The notes: a model not told the origin generated them from the sequence alone. DNA of 64,000 nucleotides from Nocardioides panzhihuensis (GCF_013408335.1 NZ_JACBZR010000001.1:3635501-3699500); one strand, 5' to 3'. Numbered from the stretch's first letter, positions 25,566-35,198 are shown. Translations and numbers: made by a program.

Positions 25566-25592
25566 TAAGTTGTATTACAAGTTCAGAACTTA
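25566..25592. promoter_or_regulatory. GntR/FCD-type operator TTGTATTACAA with adjacent AAGTTC-A-GAACTT
   Basis: Two perfect palindromes in the 77-bp divergent region between galrD and the hydroxyacid oxidase: TTGTA-T-TACAA at 25570-25580 and AAGTTC-A-GAACTT at 25579-25591, overlapping by two bases. FadR-type GntR proteins bind TNGTNNNACNA-like sites, so the first is the likely site for the linked regulator. It could control both directions. Confidence 0.7.
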
Positions 25593-25619
25593 TCCGATGA
25601 GTGACGAGGAGTCCAGAGC

Positions 25620-26852
25620 GTGCAGTATTCCCCGACCGTCAGACAAGTGCCCCGATGGCGCGATCTCGCGCCGTTCCTGCAGCCGCGCCCGTTCCACTGG
25701 CGAGCCGCCGACCGCCGGCTGGCCCGCTGCCTCAGCGTCGACGACCTGGAGCACGCCGCTCGGCGGCGGGTCCCGACCGCGGTCTGGGACTACGTCTACG
25801 GCGGCTCGGACGGCGAGCACGCGATGCGCCGGAACCGGGAGGCCTTCGACCGTGTCGAGCTGCGGCCCACGGCCTTCGGTCAGGTGGGCGAGCCCGACGT
25901 GCGTACGACGATCCTCGGGCAGCCCGCAGCAGCACCCGTCGTGCTGGCTCCGACCGGCTACACCCGGCTCAGTCACCACACCGGCGAGCGGGCGGTCGCC
26001 GCGGCGGCCGCCGCGGCCGGGCTGCCCTACACGCTCTCGACCTACGCGACCACCTCGATCACCGACGCGGCCCGCGCGGCCCCGCAGGGGCGAAACTGGT
26101 TCCAGGTCTACCTGATGAAGGACCGGGCGGTGACCCTCGACCACATCGCCGAGGCGGCCTCGCAGGGCTATGAGGCGCTGATGCTGACCATCGACACGAC
26201 CGTGACCGGCATGAAACGCAAGGACAAGCTCAACGGCTTCGCGATCCCGCCTCAGCTCAGCCTGCGTACGTTCGCGGACATGGCGCGCCACCCCGGCTGG
26301 GTCGCCAACATCCTGACCACCGAGCCGCTGCGGTTCGCGACGTTCCCCGAGGGGTCGCACTACGGCCGCTGGGGCATGTCCAACGAGCTGCGCGAGCAGG
26401 CGATCCGGCCCGCGGACATCGGCTGGCTCAAGGAGCACTGGAACGGCCCGGTGGTGGTCAAGGGCGTGCTCTCGGTCGCCGATGCGGCGGCCGCCGTCGA
26501 GGCCGGGGCCGACGCGCTGGTGCTCTCCAACCACGGTGGCCGCCAGCTCGACCGCGCACCGGTCCCGCTGGAGCTGCTGTCGGCGGTGGTCGACGCGGTG
26601 GGCGACCGGGCCGAGGTGTACCTCGACTCCGGCGTGCGCTCCGGTGGCGACATCGCGGCCGCCCTCGGTCTCGGCGCTCGCGGCGTGATGATCGGGCGGC
26701 CCTACCTCTACGGCCTCATGGTCGCCGGCCGGCAGGGGGTCGACGCCGGCCTGACCCTGCTGGTCGAGGAGCTGCGGCGGGCGATGTGCCTGCTCGGCAC
26801 CCCCGACATCGCCGCGATCGGCCCCGAGCACGTCCGGCTGCGCTCGGCGTGA
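25620..26852 (+). CDS. FMN-dependent alpha-hydroxyacid dehydrogenase (LldD family)
   Basis: Oxidises an L-2-hydroxyacid to the 2-oxoacid using FMN. The 410-residue protein has the TIM-barrel motifs of lactate dehydrogenase/glycolate oxidase: VWDYVYGGSDGE near 55, the LAPTGYTRL FMN loop near 112, and the active-site SNHGGRQLDR with catalytic His near 300, followed by SGVRSGGD and GRPYLYGL. GTG at 25620 has GAGGAG 8 nt upstream. It is divergent from galrD and shares its operator, so the substrate may be a sugar-derived hydroxyacid rather than lactate, but that is inference. Confidence 0.87.
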   Translation: MQYSPTVRQVPRWRDLAPFLQPRPFHWRAADRRLARCLSVDDLEHAARRRVPTAVWDYVYGGSDGEHAMRRNREAFDRVELRPTAFGQVGEPDVRTTILGQPAAAPVVLAPTGYTRLSHHTGERAVAAAAAAAGLPYTLSTYATTSITDAARAAPQGRNWFQVYLMKDRAVTLDHIAEAASQGYEALMLTIDTTVTGMKRKDKLNGFAIPPQLSLRTFADMARHPGWVANILTTEPLRFATFPEGSHYGRWGMSNELREQAIRPADIGWLKEHWNGPVVVKGVLSVADAAAAVEAGADALVLSNHGGRQLDRAPVPLELLSAVVDAVGDRAEVYLDSGVRSGGDIAAALGLGARGVMIGRPYLYGLMVAGRQGVDAGLTLLVEELRRAMCLLGTPDIAAIGPEHVRLRSA

Positions 26853-26884
26853 CCGCGAGCAGCACCCCCACCCGAAGGAGAACC

Positions 26885-28291
26885 ATGACCGCCAACCTCG
26901 TCCACGACCTGCGTACCGCTCTCGGCGAGAGCGCCGTGGTGACCGATCCTGCCGACATGGCGGCATACGTCACCGACTGGACCGGCAGCTTCACCGGCAC
27001 CGCCCTCGCGGTGGTGCGCCCGGCCTCGACCGCCGAGGTCGCCACCGCGGTGAGGCTGTGTGCGGCCGCCGGCGTCGGGGTCGTCCCCCAGGGCGGCAAC
27101 ACCGGTCTGGTCGGCGGCGGCGTGCCCGACTCCGGTGGCGACCAGATCGTGATCTCGCTCGGCCGGATGCGCCGCGTCCGGGAGGTCGACCCGGTCGCCG
27201 ACACCCTCACCGTCGAGGCCGGCACACCGCTCGCGACCGTCCAGGAGGCCGCCGCGGCCGCCGGTCGGCTGTTCCCGCTCTCGCTCGGCTCGGAGGGCTC
27301 GTGCACCATCGGCGGCACGATCGCGACCAACGCCGGCGGCACCGCGGTGCTGCGCTACGGGATGATGCGCGAGCTGGTGCTGGGCCTCGAGGTCGTCCTC
27401 CCCGACGGCCGGGTCTGGGACGGGCTGCGGCCGCTGCGCAAGGACAACACCGGCTACGACCTCAAGCAGCTGTTCATCGGGTCGGAGGGCACGCTCGGCG
27501 TGGTCACCGCTGCGGTGCTGCGGCTGCTGCCGGCGACACCGCGCCGGGCGACGGCGTTCGTGGCGCTCGAGTCGGTCGAGGCGGCGACCGCGCTCCTCCC
27601 GCTGCTCCGCGAGCACGGCGGCGGACAGCTGACCACCTGGGAGCTGCTCGGGCGCCAGGCCGTCGACCTCGTCCTCGCCCACCTGCCTGGCGCCCGTGAC
27701 CCGTTCCCGGAACGGCACGCGTGGTACGGACTCGTCGAGCTCGCCGGCACCTCCGCCGACGTCGACGAGCGGCTCGAGGAGGCCCTCGCGGACGCCTCCG
27801 AGCAGGGCCTGCTCGTCGACGCGGTCCTCGCCGGCAGCCCCGCTCAGCGCGAGTCGCTGTGGGCTCTGCGCGAAGGGGTCTCCGAGGCACAGAAGAGCGA
27901 GGGCGCGACCCTCAAGCACGACGTCACCCTGCCGATCACCGCCCTGTCCCGGTTCGTCGCCGAGGTCGGGCCAAGGCTGCTGACAGCGCTGCCGGGGCTG
28001 CGGCTGGTGACGTACGGCCACATCGGGGACGGCAACCTGCACTACAACATCTCCGCGCCGGTCGGCGACGATGCGGCGCTGAAGCGGGAGGCGCCCGCCC
28101 TGACCCGGATCGTCTACGACGCCGTCACCGCGCTCGGCGGCAGCATCTCCGCCGAGCACGGGATCGGTGCGCTCAAGCGGGATGCCGCTGCGGCGTACAA
28201 GACGGGGGTCGAGGTCGACCTCCTGCGAGCCGTCAAGCAGGCGATCGACCCCGACGGGGTCATGAACCCCCGAAAAGTGGTCCCCGGCTAG
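26885..28291 (+). CDS. FAD-linked D-hydroxyacid dehydrogenase (GlcD/D2HGDH family)
   Basis: Oxidises a D-2-hydroxyacid such as D-lactate, glycolate or D-2-hydroxyglutarate. The 468-residue protein has the FAD_binding_4 domain with PQGGNTGLVGGG (about residues 64-75) and GGTIATNAGG, and a C-terminal FAD-oxidase domain with the metal-binding HIGDGNLHYN and AEHGIGALK motifs. ATG at 26885 follows GAAGGAG. It lies 32 bp after the LldD-type gene, so the two probably handle opposite enantiomers of one or more hydroxyacids. Its stop overlaps the convergent TetR stop by 4 bp. Confidence 0.88.
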   Translation: MTANLVHDLRTALGESAVVTDPADMAAYVTDWTGSFTGTALAVVRPASTAEVATAVRLCAAAGVGVVPQGGNTGLVGGGVPDSGGDQIVISLGRMRRVREVDPVADTLTVEAGTPLATVQEAAAAAGRLFPLSLGSEGSCTIGGTIATNAGGTAVLRYGMMRELVLGLEVVLPDGRVWDGLRPLRKDNTGYDLKQLFIGSEGTLGVVTAAVLRLLPATPRRATAFVALESVEAATALLPLLREHGGGQLTTWELLGRQAVDLVLAHLPGARDPFPERHAWYGLVELAGTSADVDERLEEALADASEQGLLVDAVLAGSPAQRESLWALREGVSEAQKSEGATLKHDVTLPITALSRFVAEVGPRLLTALPGLRLVTYGHIGDGNLHYNISAPVGDDAALKREAPALTRIVYDAVTALGGSISAEHGIGALKRDAAAAYKTGVEVDLLRAVKQAIDPDGVMNPRKVVPG

Positions 28292-28908
28292 GCGTATGTG
28301 CGCAGATAGGCGAGCAGCGCCACGCGTAGCTGCTCCGACAGCGCGGAGCGGGTCGCCTCGTCGGGCGCGTCGACGAGGAGCGGCGTCATGCCGCGGACGA
28401 TCTGGATGGCGACGGTGCTCATCAGGTCGACCTCGTCGCGGCCACGGTCGGGGAAACGGGAGGCGACCAGGTCGGCGATCCCGGCATGGACGACCTGATG
28501 GGCCGGCGCCACGGCCTCACGCAGCGCCGGCGGCATGTCCGTGCGAGCGAAGAGAGCCTTGAACCCGGGGTGGGCGAGGTTGAACTCCAGCAGCGAGGCG
28601 AGAACCGTCTCGACGAGCTCGTCGAGACCGACGTCGGCCTGCGCGGCCGGGTCGATGGTCTGCGTACGCAGCCGGGTGAGCTCACCGGCGTAGTACTCCG
28701 CCAGCGCTCTGGCGATCTCCTCCTTGTTGCCGAAGAACTGGTAGAGCGAGCCCGGGGAGATGCCTGCCTCGGTCGCGATCGCGTTCGTCGAGGCCGCGTC
28801 GTAGCCCTTCTCGGCGATCACCGCCGCCGCGGCATGCAGGATCTGCTGAATCCGCCGCTCGCCCCTGGCCTGCCGCTTTCGGACCGGCCGAGCCGTCCCC
28901 TCTTGCAT
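28288..28908 (-). CDS. TetR-family transcriptional regulator
   Basis: A 206-residue TetR repressor. The HTH is AIATEAGISPGSLYQFFGNKEEI (about residues 43-65), followed by an all-helical ligand domain. It is divergent from the MMPL transporter, with 29 bp between the starts. That gap holds the inverted repeat TACGAG-N6-CTCGTA, so it very likely represses both genes and is released by a lipid or drug substrate of the pump. Confidence 0.9.
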   Translation of the reverse strand: MQEGTARPVRKRQARGERRIQQILHAAAAVIAEKGYDAASTNAIATEAGISPGSLYQFFGNKEEIARALAEYYAGELTRLRTQTIDPAAQADVGLDELVETVLASLLEFNLAHPGFKALFARTDMPPALREAVAPAHQVVHAGIADLVASRFPDRGRDEVDLMSTVAIQIVRGMTPLLVDAPDEATRSALSEQLRVALLAYLRTYA

Positions 28909-28909
28909 T

Positions 28910-28927
28910 TACGAGTCACCTCTCGTA
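28910..28927. promoter_or_regulatory. TetR operator TACGAG-TCACCT-CTCGTA
   Basis: A perfect 6-bp inverted repeat with a 6-bp spacer in the 29-bp gap between the divergent tetR and mmpL starts. Any bound dimer would cover both promoters. Confidence 0.75.
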
Positions 28928-28937
28928 TTTTCGAATT

Positions 28938-31187
28938 GTGAGCATTCACTCGCAAACATACCCCGCCCCTACTCCGCCTGAAACCACCCGGCGCTCCTCT
29001 CGCCTGGAAGCGCTCGCCGGTCTCGTCTACCGCCGCCGCCTCGTTGTCATCATCGCCGCGATCGTGGTGTCCCTCGGCCTGCTGGTCGTTGCCGCAGGGG
29101 CGATGTCGACGTTCGTGCTGAGCCGTTGGGAGGCGGCCGGGACCGAGTCCGTGCGTGCCCAGGACGAGCTCGCCGACCGGTTCGGGACCGGCAACGCCAA
29201 CCTCATCCTCGTCGTGACCGCGACCAGCGGGTCGGTCGACGACCCGACGGTGGCCCGTGCCGCAGAGCAGCTCGGCGACGAGCTCGCCGACGAGGAGGCG
29301 GTCGCCGAGGTCTGGTCCTACTGGTCCGGTCCGGCGCCCGACGCCACCATGCGCAGCGAGGACCGCTCCTCCGGAGTGATCCTCGCGCACGTCACCGGTG
29401 ACGCGACCAGCGCCCGAGAGGCGATCCGCGGCTACCTCCCCGACTACACCCGGGACGGGTCCGCGGGGCCGATCGAGGTGCGCATCGCCGGCTCCGAAGC
29501 CGCCTCGACCCAGATCGGCGAGCAGGCCACCGCCGACTTCGTCCGCGCCGAGATGGTCATCATCCCGCTGATGCTGATCCTGCTGATCGTGATCTACCGT
29601 CGCCTCTCGTCCGCGCTGCTGACCCTCGGCGTCGGACTCTTCTCGGTCCTCGCCACCCTCGCCGGGCTCCGGGCGCTCACCGGCATGGTCGAGATCGCGA
29701 GCTTCGCCGCCAACATCACGCTGGTGATGGGCATCGGTCTCGGCGTCGACTACAGCCTGTTCGTCATCTCCCGTTTCCGCGAGGCCCTCGGCCGCGGCGC
29801 AGGCGTCGAGGAGGCGTTGCGGGAGACGCTGCGTACCTCGGGACGTACGGTCCTGTTCAGCGGTGCCACTGTCGCGGCCGCGATGGCGGTGCTGCTCATC
29901 CTCCCCTTCGACTTCCTGCGTTCCTTCGCCTGGGCGGGCATCCTCACGGTCATCACCGCGGGCATCGGTGCGCTCGTCATCCTGCCCGCTGCCCTCGCCG
30001 TCCTCGGCGAGCGCTGGGCTCGCCGTGGCATCACCGTCCCGGCGCAGCGCCCGGTGGAGCAGGGCCGTTGGTATCGGCTCGGCTCGCAGGTCATGCGACG
30101 GCCTCTCGCCTGGGGCGGGATCGCCCTGATCGTCCTGATCGCGCTGGCCGCGCCCGTGGCTGGAGTGCGGATCGGCGTACCCGACGACCGCGTGCTGCCG
30201 CCCGGTCACTCCGTGCGCGACGCCTACGACCAGCTTCGCGCCGACTTCGCGGCCGAGCCACAGGACGCGCTGCAGATCGTGCCGGCCGAGGCCGGCACCA
30301 CCGCCGACCCTGACGAGCTGGCCACGTACGCCGCGGACCTCTCGCTCGTCGACGGCATCGCCCAGGTCGGCTCGCCGGCGGGGACCTTCGCCGACGGCTC
30401 TCGGATCGGACCGGCAGATCCGCGTCTGACCTCCGCATCGGGCGAGCAGCGGATCGAGGCGGTGCCGACCCATGCCGCGCTGCAGGACCGCGTCGCCGAC
30501 GATCTCACCGGCGACGTACGGTCCCTCCCCTCGCCCTTCGGGGAACATCTGGTCGGGGGCTACCCGGCCCAGCTGGTCGACCTCCGAGTGGCTCTGGTCG
30601 AACCGCTGCCGCTCATCGGGGCGCTGTTGCTGGTGGTGACCTTCGTCCTGCTGTTCCTGTGCAGCGGCAGCCTGCTCATCCCGCTGAAGGCCACGCTGCT
30701 GAACCTGCTCTCGGTCGGGGTGATGTTCGGAGTGCTCATCATCATCTTCCAGAACGGGCTCTTCGCCGATGTGCTCGGGTTCACCCCGGTCGGCACGTTG
30801 GACCCGGCGTTCCCGCTGCTCATGTTCTGCGTCGTCTACGGGCTCTCGATGGACTACGAGGTGTTCATGATCTCCCGCATCCGCGAGGCCTACGACCAGA
30901 CCGGCGACAACCAGGCAGCGGTGCTCACAGGTCTGCAGCGCAGCGCCCCGCTGATCACCGCTGCCGCGTTCACGCTTGCGGTCTCGTTCGGTGTCTACGC
31001 CACCGGCGAGGTGATGTATCTGCAGATGGTCGGGATCGGCACCGCCGTCGCCATCCTCCTCGACGCCACCGTGATCCGCGGGATCCTGGTCCCGGCGTTC
31101 ATGCAGCTGGCCGGCGACGCGAACTGGTGGCTCCCGGGCCCGCTGCAGCGGGCCTTCGGGAGACTCCGCATCCGCGAAGCCGAATAG
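28938..31187 (+). CDS. MMPL-family RND transporter
   Basis: A 749-residue inner-membrane exporter with two six-helix bundles and two extracytoplasmic domains. Family hallmarks are GIGLGVDYSLFVISRFREAL (about residue 265) and its second-half counterpart YGLSMDYEVFMISRIREAY (about residue 635). The GLG/GxDY aspartate-tyrosine pairs carry the proton. MMPL proteins export lipids, siderophores or drugs; the substrate here is unknown. The start is GTG at 28938 with no clear Shine-Dalgarno and very little upstream space beyond the operator, so a leaderless mRNA is possible. Confidence 0.9.
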   Translation: MSIHSQTYPAPTPPETTRRSSRLEALAGLVYRRRLVVIIAAIVVSLGLLVVAAGAMSTFVLSRWEAAGTESVRAQDELADRFGTGNANLILVVTATSGSVDDPTVARAAEQLGDELADEEAVAEVWSYWSGPAPDATMRSEDRSSGVILAHVTGDATSAREAIRGYLPDYTRDGSAGPIEVRIAGSEAASTQIGEQATADFVRAEMVIIPLMLILLIVIYRRLSSALLTLGVGLFSVLATLAGLRALTGMVEIASFAANITLVMGIGLGVDYSLFVISRFREALGRGAGVEEALRETLRTSGRTVLFSGATVAAAMAVLLILPFDFLRSFAWAGILTVITAGIGALVILPAALAVLGERWARRGITVPAQRPVEQGRWYRLGSQVMRRPLAWGGIALIVLIALAAPVAGVRIGVPDDRVLPPGHSVRDAYDQLRADFAAEPQDALQIVPAEAGTTADPDELATYAADLSLVDGIAQVGSPAGTFADGSRIGPADPRLTSASGEQRIEAVPTHAALQDRVADDLTGDVRSLPSPFGEHLVGGYPAQLVDLRVALVEPLPLIGALLLVVTFVLLFLCSGSLLIPLKATLLNLLSVGVMFGVLIIIFQNGLFADVLGFTPVGTLDPAFPLLMFCVVYGLSMDYEVFMISRIREAYDQTGDNQAAVLTGLQRSAPLITAAAFTLAVSFGVYATGEVMYLQMVGIGTAVAILLDATVIRGILVPAFMQLAGDANWWLPGPLQRAFGRLRIREAE

Positions 31188-31219
31188 GCCGGCGGCACGA
31201 TCGGTGCCGGGCTGAGCCG

Positions 31220-31268
31220 GACCCTAGGAGTGCGAGTCACGTCATCGGTGACTGGCACTCCTAGGGTC
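31220..31268. terminator. Long inverted repeat between mmpL and araA
   Basis: Arms of 21 bp (31220-31240 and 31248-31268) match with one mismatch around a 7-nt loop; the arms start GACCCTAGGAG and end CTCCTAGGGTC. It lies between convergent mmpL and araA stops and probably ends transcription from both, although no T-tract follows. It may also be a dispersed repeat unit. Confidence 0.7.
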
Positions 31269-31296
31269 AGTGATCAGTGGTTGAGCGCGCCCCGGT

Positions 31297-32823
31297 TCAC
31301 AGCCCCTGGGCGACGCGGTAGAACACCTGGTTCCAGCGCACCTGGTCGGCGAAGCCGCGCCGGGTGGTGGACTCGTCGATGACCAGCAGCTCGGTGCGGG
31401 CGATGTCGGCGAAGACCTCGAAGGCCTCGATCCCGGCGGCGGTCGACATCACCGTGTGGTGCGCGCCGCCGGCGGTCAGCCAGGCCTCGGCCGAGGTGGT
31501 GAAGTCGGGACGCGGGGCCCAGACGGCCCGGGCGACCGGCAGCTTCGGCAGCGCCTGGGCCGGCGGGACCACGTCGACCACGTTGGCGGTCATCCGGAAG
31601 CGGTCACGCATGTCGGCGAGCGAGACGACGACGGCACCCTCGCGAGCGTCGGCGTCGAAGACCATCCGGACCGGGTCCTCGCGGCCGCCGATCCCGAGCG
31701 GGTGGATCTCGACCTTCGGCTTCGACGTGGTCAGCGAGGGGCAGACCTCGAGCATGTGGGCGCCGAGGATCACCACCGCGCCAGGGGTCAGGTCGTAGGT
31801 GTAGTCCTCCATCAGGGAGGCACCGCCGGGCAGCCCCTCCCCCATCACCTTCGCGGCGCGGACCAGGACCGCGGTCTTCCAATCGCCCTCGGCGCCGAAG
31901 CCGTAGCCCTTGCTCATCAGCCGCTGCACCGCGATGCCGGGGAGCTGGCGCAGGCCGCCGAGGTCCTCGAAGTTGGTGGTGAACGCCATCGCGTCGCGCT
32001 CGACCAGGAACGCCTCCATGGCGATCTCCTGGCGGGCGGCGTAGCGCAGCGACTCGTGGCGCTCGCCGCCCTTGCGGAGCTCGGGGGTCACGTCGTAGAG
32101 GTCCTCGTACTCGGTGACGAGCGCGTCCACGGCGGCCTCGTCGACGGCCTCGACGGCCGCGACCAGGTCGTTGACGCCCCAGGTGTTGACCGAGACGCCG
32201 AAGCGCAGCTCGGCCTCGGTCTTGTCGCCCTCGGTGACCGCGACGTTGCGCATGTTGTCGCCGAAGCGGACCAGGTTGAGCCCGTGGGTCGCAGCCCAGC
32301 CGGCAGCGCCGCGGATCCAGGTGCCGACGCGGCGAGTGACCGCGGGGTTGGAGACGTGACCGACGACGGTGGTGCGGGCGACGCCGAGGCGGGTGGCGAT
32401 GTAGGCGTACTCACGATCGCCGTGGGCGGCCTGGTTGAGGTTCATGAAGTCCATGTCGATCTCCGACCAGGGGAGCTCGACGTTGGCCTGGGTGTGCAGG
32501 TGCAGGAGCGGCTTCTGGAGTGCGTCCAGGCCGGCGATCCACATCTTGGCCGGGCTGAAGGTGTGCATCCAGGTGATCACGCCGAGGACGTTGTCGTCGG
32601 AGCTCGCCTCGAGCATCGCGCGGCGGATGGACGCGGAGTCCTTCAGGACGGGCTTCCACACGACCTTCGCCGGGACGTCGGAGGAGGCGTCGAGCGCGCG
32701 GGCGACCTCCTGGGACTGCTCGGCCACCTGACGCAGGGTCTCCTCGCCGTAGAGGTCCTGGCTGCCGGTGAAGAACCAGACCTCGCGGTCGCCATAGGGC
32801 TTCGGCGCTGTGGGCTTGCTCAT
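31297..32823 (-). CDS. araA: L-arabinose isomerase
   Basis: Interconverts L-arabinose and L-ribulose, Mn-dependent, cytoplasmic. The 508-residue protein matches the AraA family in length and order: [13 protein letters not shown] at the N-terminus, [25 protein letters not shown], and [10 protein letters not shown] in the C-terminal domain. ATG at 32823 has AAGGAAGG-type sequence 9-12 nt upstream; an in-frame start at 32838 would add only a few residues. Last gene of araB-araD-araA. Confidence 0.96.
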   Translation of the reverse strand: MSKPTAPKPYGDREVWFFTGSQDLYGEETLRQVAEQSQEVARALDASSDVPAKVVWKPVLKDSASIRRAMLEASSDDNVLGVITWMHTFSPAKMWIAGLDALQKPLLHLHTQANVELPWSEIDMDFMNLNQAAHGDREYAYIATRLGVARTTVVGHVSNPAVTRRVGTWIRGAAGWAATHGLNLVRFGDNMRNVAVTEGDKTEAELRFGVSVNTWGVNDLVAAVEAVDEAAVDALVTEYEDLYDVTPELRKGGERHESLRYAARQEIAMEAFLVERDAMAFTTNFEDLGGLRQLPGIAVQRLMSKGYGFGAEGDWKTAVLVRAAKVMGEGLPGGASLMEDYTYDLTPGAVVILGAHMLEVCPSLTTSKPKVEIHPLGIGGREDPVRMVFDADAREGAVVVSLADMRDRFRMTANVVDVVPPAQALPKLPVARAVWAPRPDFTTSAEAWLTAGGAHHTVMSTAAGIEAFEVFADIARTELLVIDESTTRRGFADQVRWNQVFYRVAQGL

Positions 32824-32865
32824 GTGGGGTCCTTCCAAAGCTGACGTTGTTGTTCGCGGCGCAGC

Positions 32866-33555
32866 TCAGTGCTGGCCGTAGACGTTCTGGTAGCGGTCGT
32901 AGAGCGAGTCGATGTGGTGGGGGTCGATCGGCAGCGGCTGGCCGAGCTGGCGCGCGATGTGCACGGTGCGGGCGACCTCTTCGCACATCACGGCGGCCTT
33001 GACCGCGGAGCGGCCGTCCTTGCCGATGGTGAACGGCCCGTGGTTCTGCATCAGCACCGCCGGGCTGCGTGACTCCCGCAGCGTCTCCACGATGCCGCGA
33101 CCGATGGAGTCGTCACCGATGATCGCGAACGGCCCGACCGGGACCGGGCCGCCGAACTCGTCGGCCATCATGGTGAGCACGCAGGGGATCTCCTCCCCGC
33201 GGGCGGCCCAGGCCGTGGCGTACGTGGAGTGGGTGTGCACCACTCCCCCGACCTCGGGCATGTTGGCGTAGACGTAGGCATGGGCGGCGGTGTCCGAGGA
33301 CGGCGACCGCTCTCCCTCGACGAGGTTGCCGGCGAGGTCGCACACGACCATCGCCTCGGCGGTGATGTCCTCGTAGGCGACGCCGGAGGGCTTGATGACC
33401 AGCAGGTCCTCGCCGTCGGGGTTGCTGACCCGCTCGGAGACGTTCCCGGCGGTCCACACGACCAGCTCCCAGCGGGGCAGCTCGGCGTGCAGCGCGGCGA
33501 CGCGCTCCTTGGCGGCGTCGACGGCGGCGCGAAGAGTGGCAGGTACGCCCGTCAT
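32866..33555 (-). CDS. araD: L-ribulose-5-phosphate 4-epimerase
   Basis: Converts L-ribulose 5-phosphate to D-xylulose 5-phosphate. The 229-residue class II aldolase-like protein has the zinc site HTHSTYATAW (His near 95 and 97) and QNHGPF (His near 170), plus the phosphate loops TAGNVSER and KPSGVAYE. ATG at 33555 shares one base with the araB stop (TGATG) and has GAAGGAG upstream; GTG at 33558 is an alternative. It lies between araB and araA. Confidence 0.95.
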   Translation of the reverse strand: MTGVPATLRAAVDAAKERVAALHAELPRWELVVWTAGNVSERVSNPDGEDLLVIKPSGVAYEDITAEAMVVCDLAGNLVEGERSPSSDTAAHAYVYANMPEVGGVVHTHSTYATAWAARGEEIPCVLTMMADEFGGPVPVGPFAIIGDDSIGRGIVETLRESRSPAVLMQNHGPFTIGKDGRSAVKAAVMCEEVARTVHIARQLGQPLPIDPHHIDSLYDRYQNVYGQH

Positions 33556-35198
33556 CACTGGTCTCCTTCTGCTGCGTTCTTCGGGTTGTCGGCGCCGGAG
33601 ACGAGGGAGGCCACGGCAGCGCGCTCGATCTGCAGGCCGGCCTCGTAGCGCTCGAGGTAGGTCCGGAACCCGGCGAGGTCGGCGGCGTCCGGCTCGACGA
33701 CCTCGAGATCGATGTCACCGAAGACGCGCTCGGCGAGATAGTCGCTCAGCGTCAGGTCGCGCTCGGCCGCGGCCGCCCGGGCGTACGCGGCCAGCACCGC
33801 GATCCCCCAAGCGCCGCCTTCGCCGGCGGTGCGGCCGACGGCGACCGGGGCGCCGATCGCCGCGGCGAGCAGCCGCTGGGCGACGCCCGCGGTGCGGAAC
33901 AGGCCGCCGTGGGCGAACATCGCGTCGATCTCGACACCCTGGTCGGCGAGCACACGCATGCCGAGGGCGAGGGTGCCGAAGACGCCGTAGACCTGGGCGC
34001 GCGCGAACCCGGCGAGGTCGAGGCGGCTGCCGGGGGTGCGTACGAAGAGCGGGCGGCCCTCGTCGAGGCCGGCGATCGGCTCGCCGGCCAGGTAGTTGTA
34101 GGCCACCAGCCCGCCACCGTCGGGCGAGCCCTTCAGTGCTGCGGTGAGCAGGGCGCTGAAGACCGCGTCGGGTTCGCAGGGGTGACCGAGCGCGGCAGCG
34201 AACTCGCCGAAGACCCCGGCCCACGCGTCGAGCTCGCTGGCACCGTTGTTGCAGTGCACCATCGCGACCGGGTCGCCGGCCGGAGTGGTGACGATGTCGA
34301 TGGCGTGGTGGACGGTGGCCAACGGTGCCTCGAGCACGACCATCGCGAAGATCGAGGTGCCGGCGCTGACGTTTCCGGTGCGCTTGGCGACCGAGTTGGT
34401 GGCGACCATCCCGGTGCCGGCGTCGCCCTCGGGCGGGCACAGCGGGATGCCGGGCCGGAGGAGTCCGGTGGGATCGAGCAGCGCGGCGCCCGCGGGGGTG
34501 AGCCGGCCGGCGTCGGCGCCTGCCGGGAGGACCTGCGGGAGCAGCCCTTCGACCCGCAGGCCGGGGCGCTTGGCGGCGGCCAGGTGACCGAGCTGCTCCA
34601 GCATCCGCTGGTCGTAGCTCCCGGTGGCGGGGTCGATGGGGAACACTCCGGAGGCGTCGCCGACGCCGAGCACGTGCTCACCGGTCAGCGCTCGATGGAC
34701 GTAGCCCGCGAGGGTGGTCAGCGAGGCGATCCGAGGCAGGTGGGGCTCGTCGTCGAGGATCGCCTGGTAGAGGTGGGCGACCGACCAACGCAGCGGGATG
34801 TTGGTGCCGAGGATCTCCGACAGCTCGGCGGCGGCGACGGCGGTGTTGGTGTTGCGCCAGGTGCGGAAGGGCACCAGCAGCTCGCCGGCGTCGTCGAAGG
34901 CGAGGTAGCCGTGCATCATCGCCGAGACCCCGATCGACCCGAAGGTCATCGGCCGGGTGCCGTAGCGGCGCTCGACCTCGTCGCCGAGGGCGGCGACGGC
35001 GCCCTGCACGCCTGCCCAGACCGCCTCGAGCGAGTAGGTCCACAGCCCGTCGACGAGCTCGTTCTCCCACAGGTGGGAGCCGGTGGCGAGGGGCGCGTGG
35101 TCGGGCCCGATCAGGCACGCCTTGATGTTGGTGGAGCCCAGCTCGATGCCGAGCGAGGTCTCTTCGAGGTCAGGCAGCACGCCTGCTCGCTGCGTCAT
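33555..35198 (-). CDS. araB: Ribulokinase-type FGGY carbohydrate kinase
   Basis: Phosphorylates L-ribulose with ATP. The 547-residue FGGY-family kinase has an N-terminal GIELGSTNIKACLI phosphate loop, the SIGVSAMMHGYLAFD segment, and a C-terminal domain with MFAHGGLFRTAGVAQRLLA. It is of the actinobacterial ribulokinase type rather than the E. coli araB type. ATG at 35198 has GGAG 5 nt upstream; GTG at 35201 is possible. First gene of the ara operon, with a LacI-type operator 46 bp upstream of the start. Confidence 0.88.
   Translation of the reverse strand: MTQRAGVLPDLEETSLGIELGSTNIKACLIGPDHAPLATGSHLWENELVDGLWTYSLEAVWAGVQGAVAALGDEVERRYGTRPMTFGSIGVSAMMHGYLAFDDAGELLVPFRTWRNTNTAVAAAELSEILGTNIPLRWSVAHLYQAILDDEPHLPRIASLTTLAGYVHRALTGEHVLGVGDASGVFPIDPATGSYDQRMLEQLGHLAAAKRPGLRVEGLLPQVLPAGADAGRLTPAGAALLDPTGLLRPGIPLCPPEGDAGTGMVATNSVAKRTGNVSAGTSIFAMVVLEAPLATVHHAIDIVTTPAGDPVAMVHCNNGASELDAWAGVFGEFAAALGHPCEPDAVFSALLTAALKGSPDGGGLVAYNYLAGEPIAGLDEGRPLFVRTPGSRLDLAGFARAQVYGVFGTLALGMRVLADQGVEIDAMFAHGGLFRTAGVAQRLLAAAIGAPVAVGRTAGEGGAWGIAVLAAYARAAAAERDLTLSDYLAERVFGDIDLEVVEPDAADLAGFRTYLERYEAGLQIERAAVASLVSGADNPKNAAEGDQ

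Noticed and set aside
28818-30548. Minus-strand open frame of 576 codons opposite mmpL
   Set aside because: Antisense shadow; overlaps tetR and mmpL and has a repetitive acidic composition.
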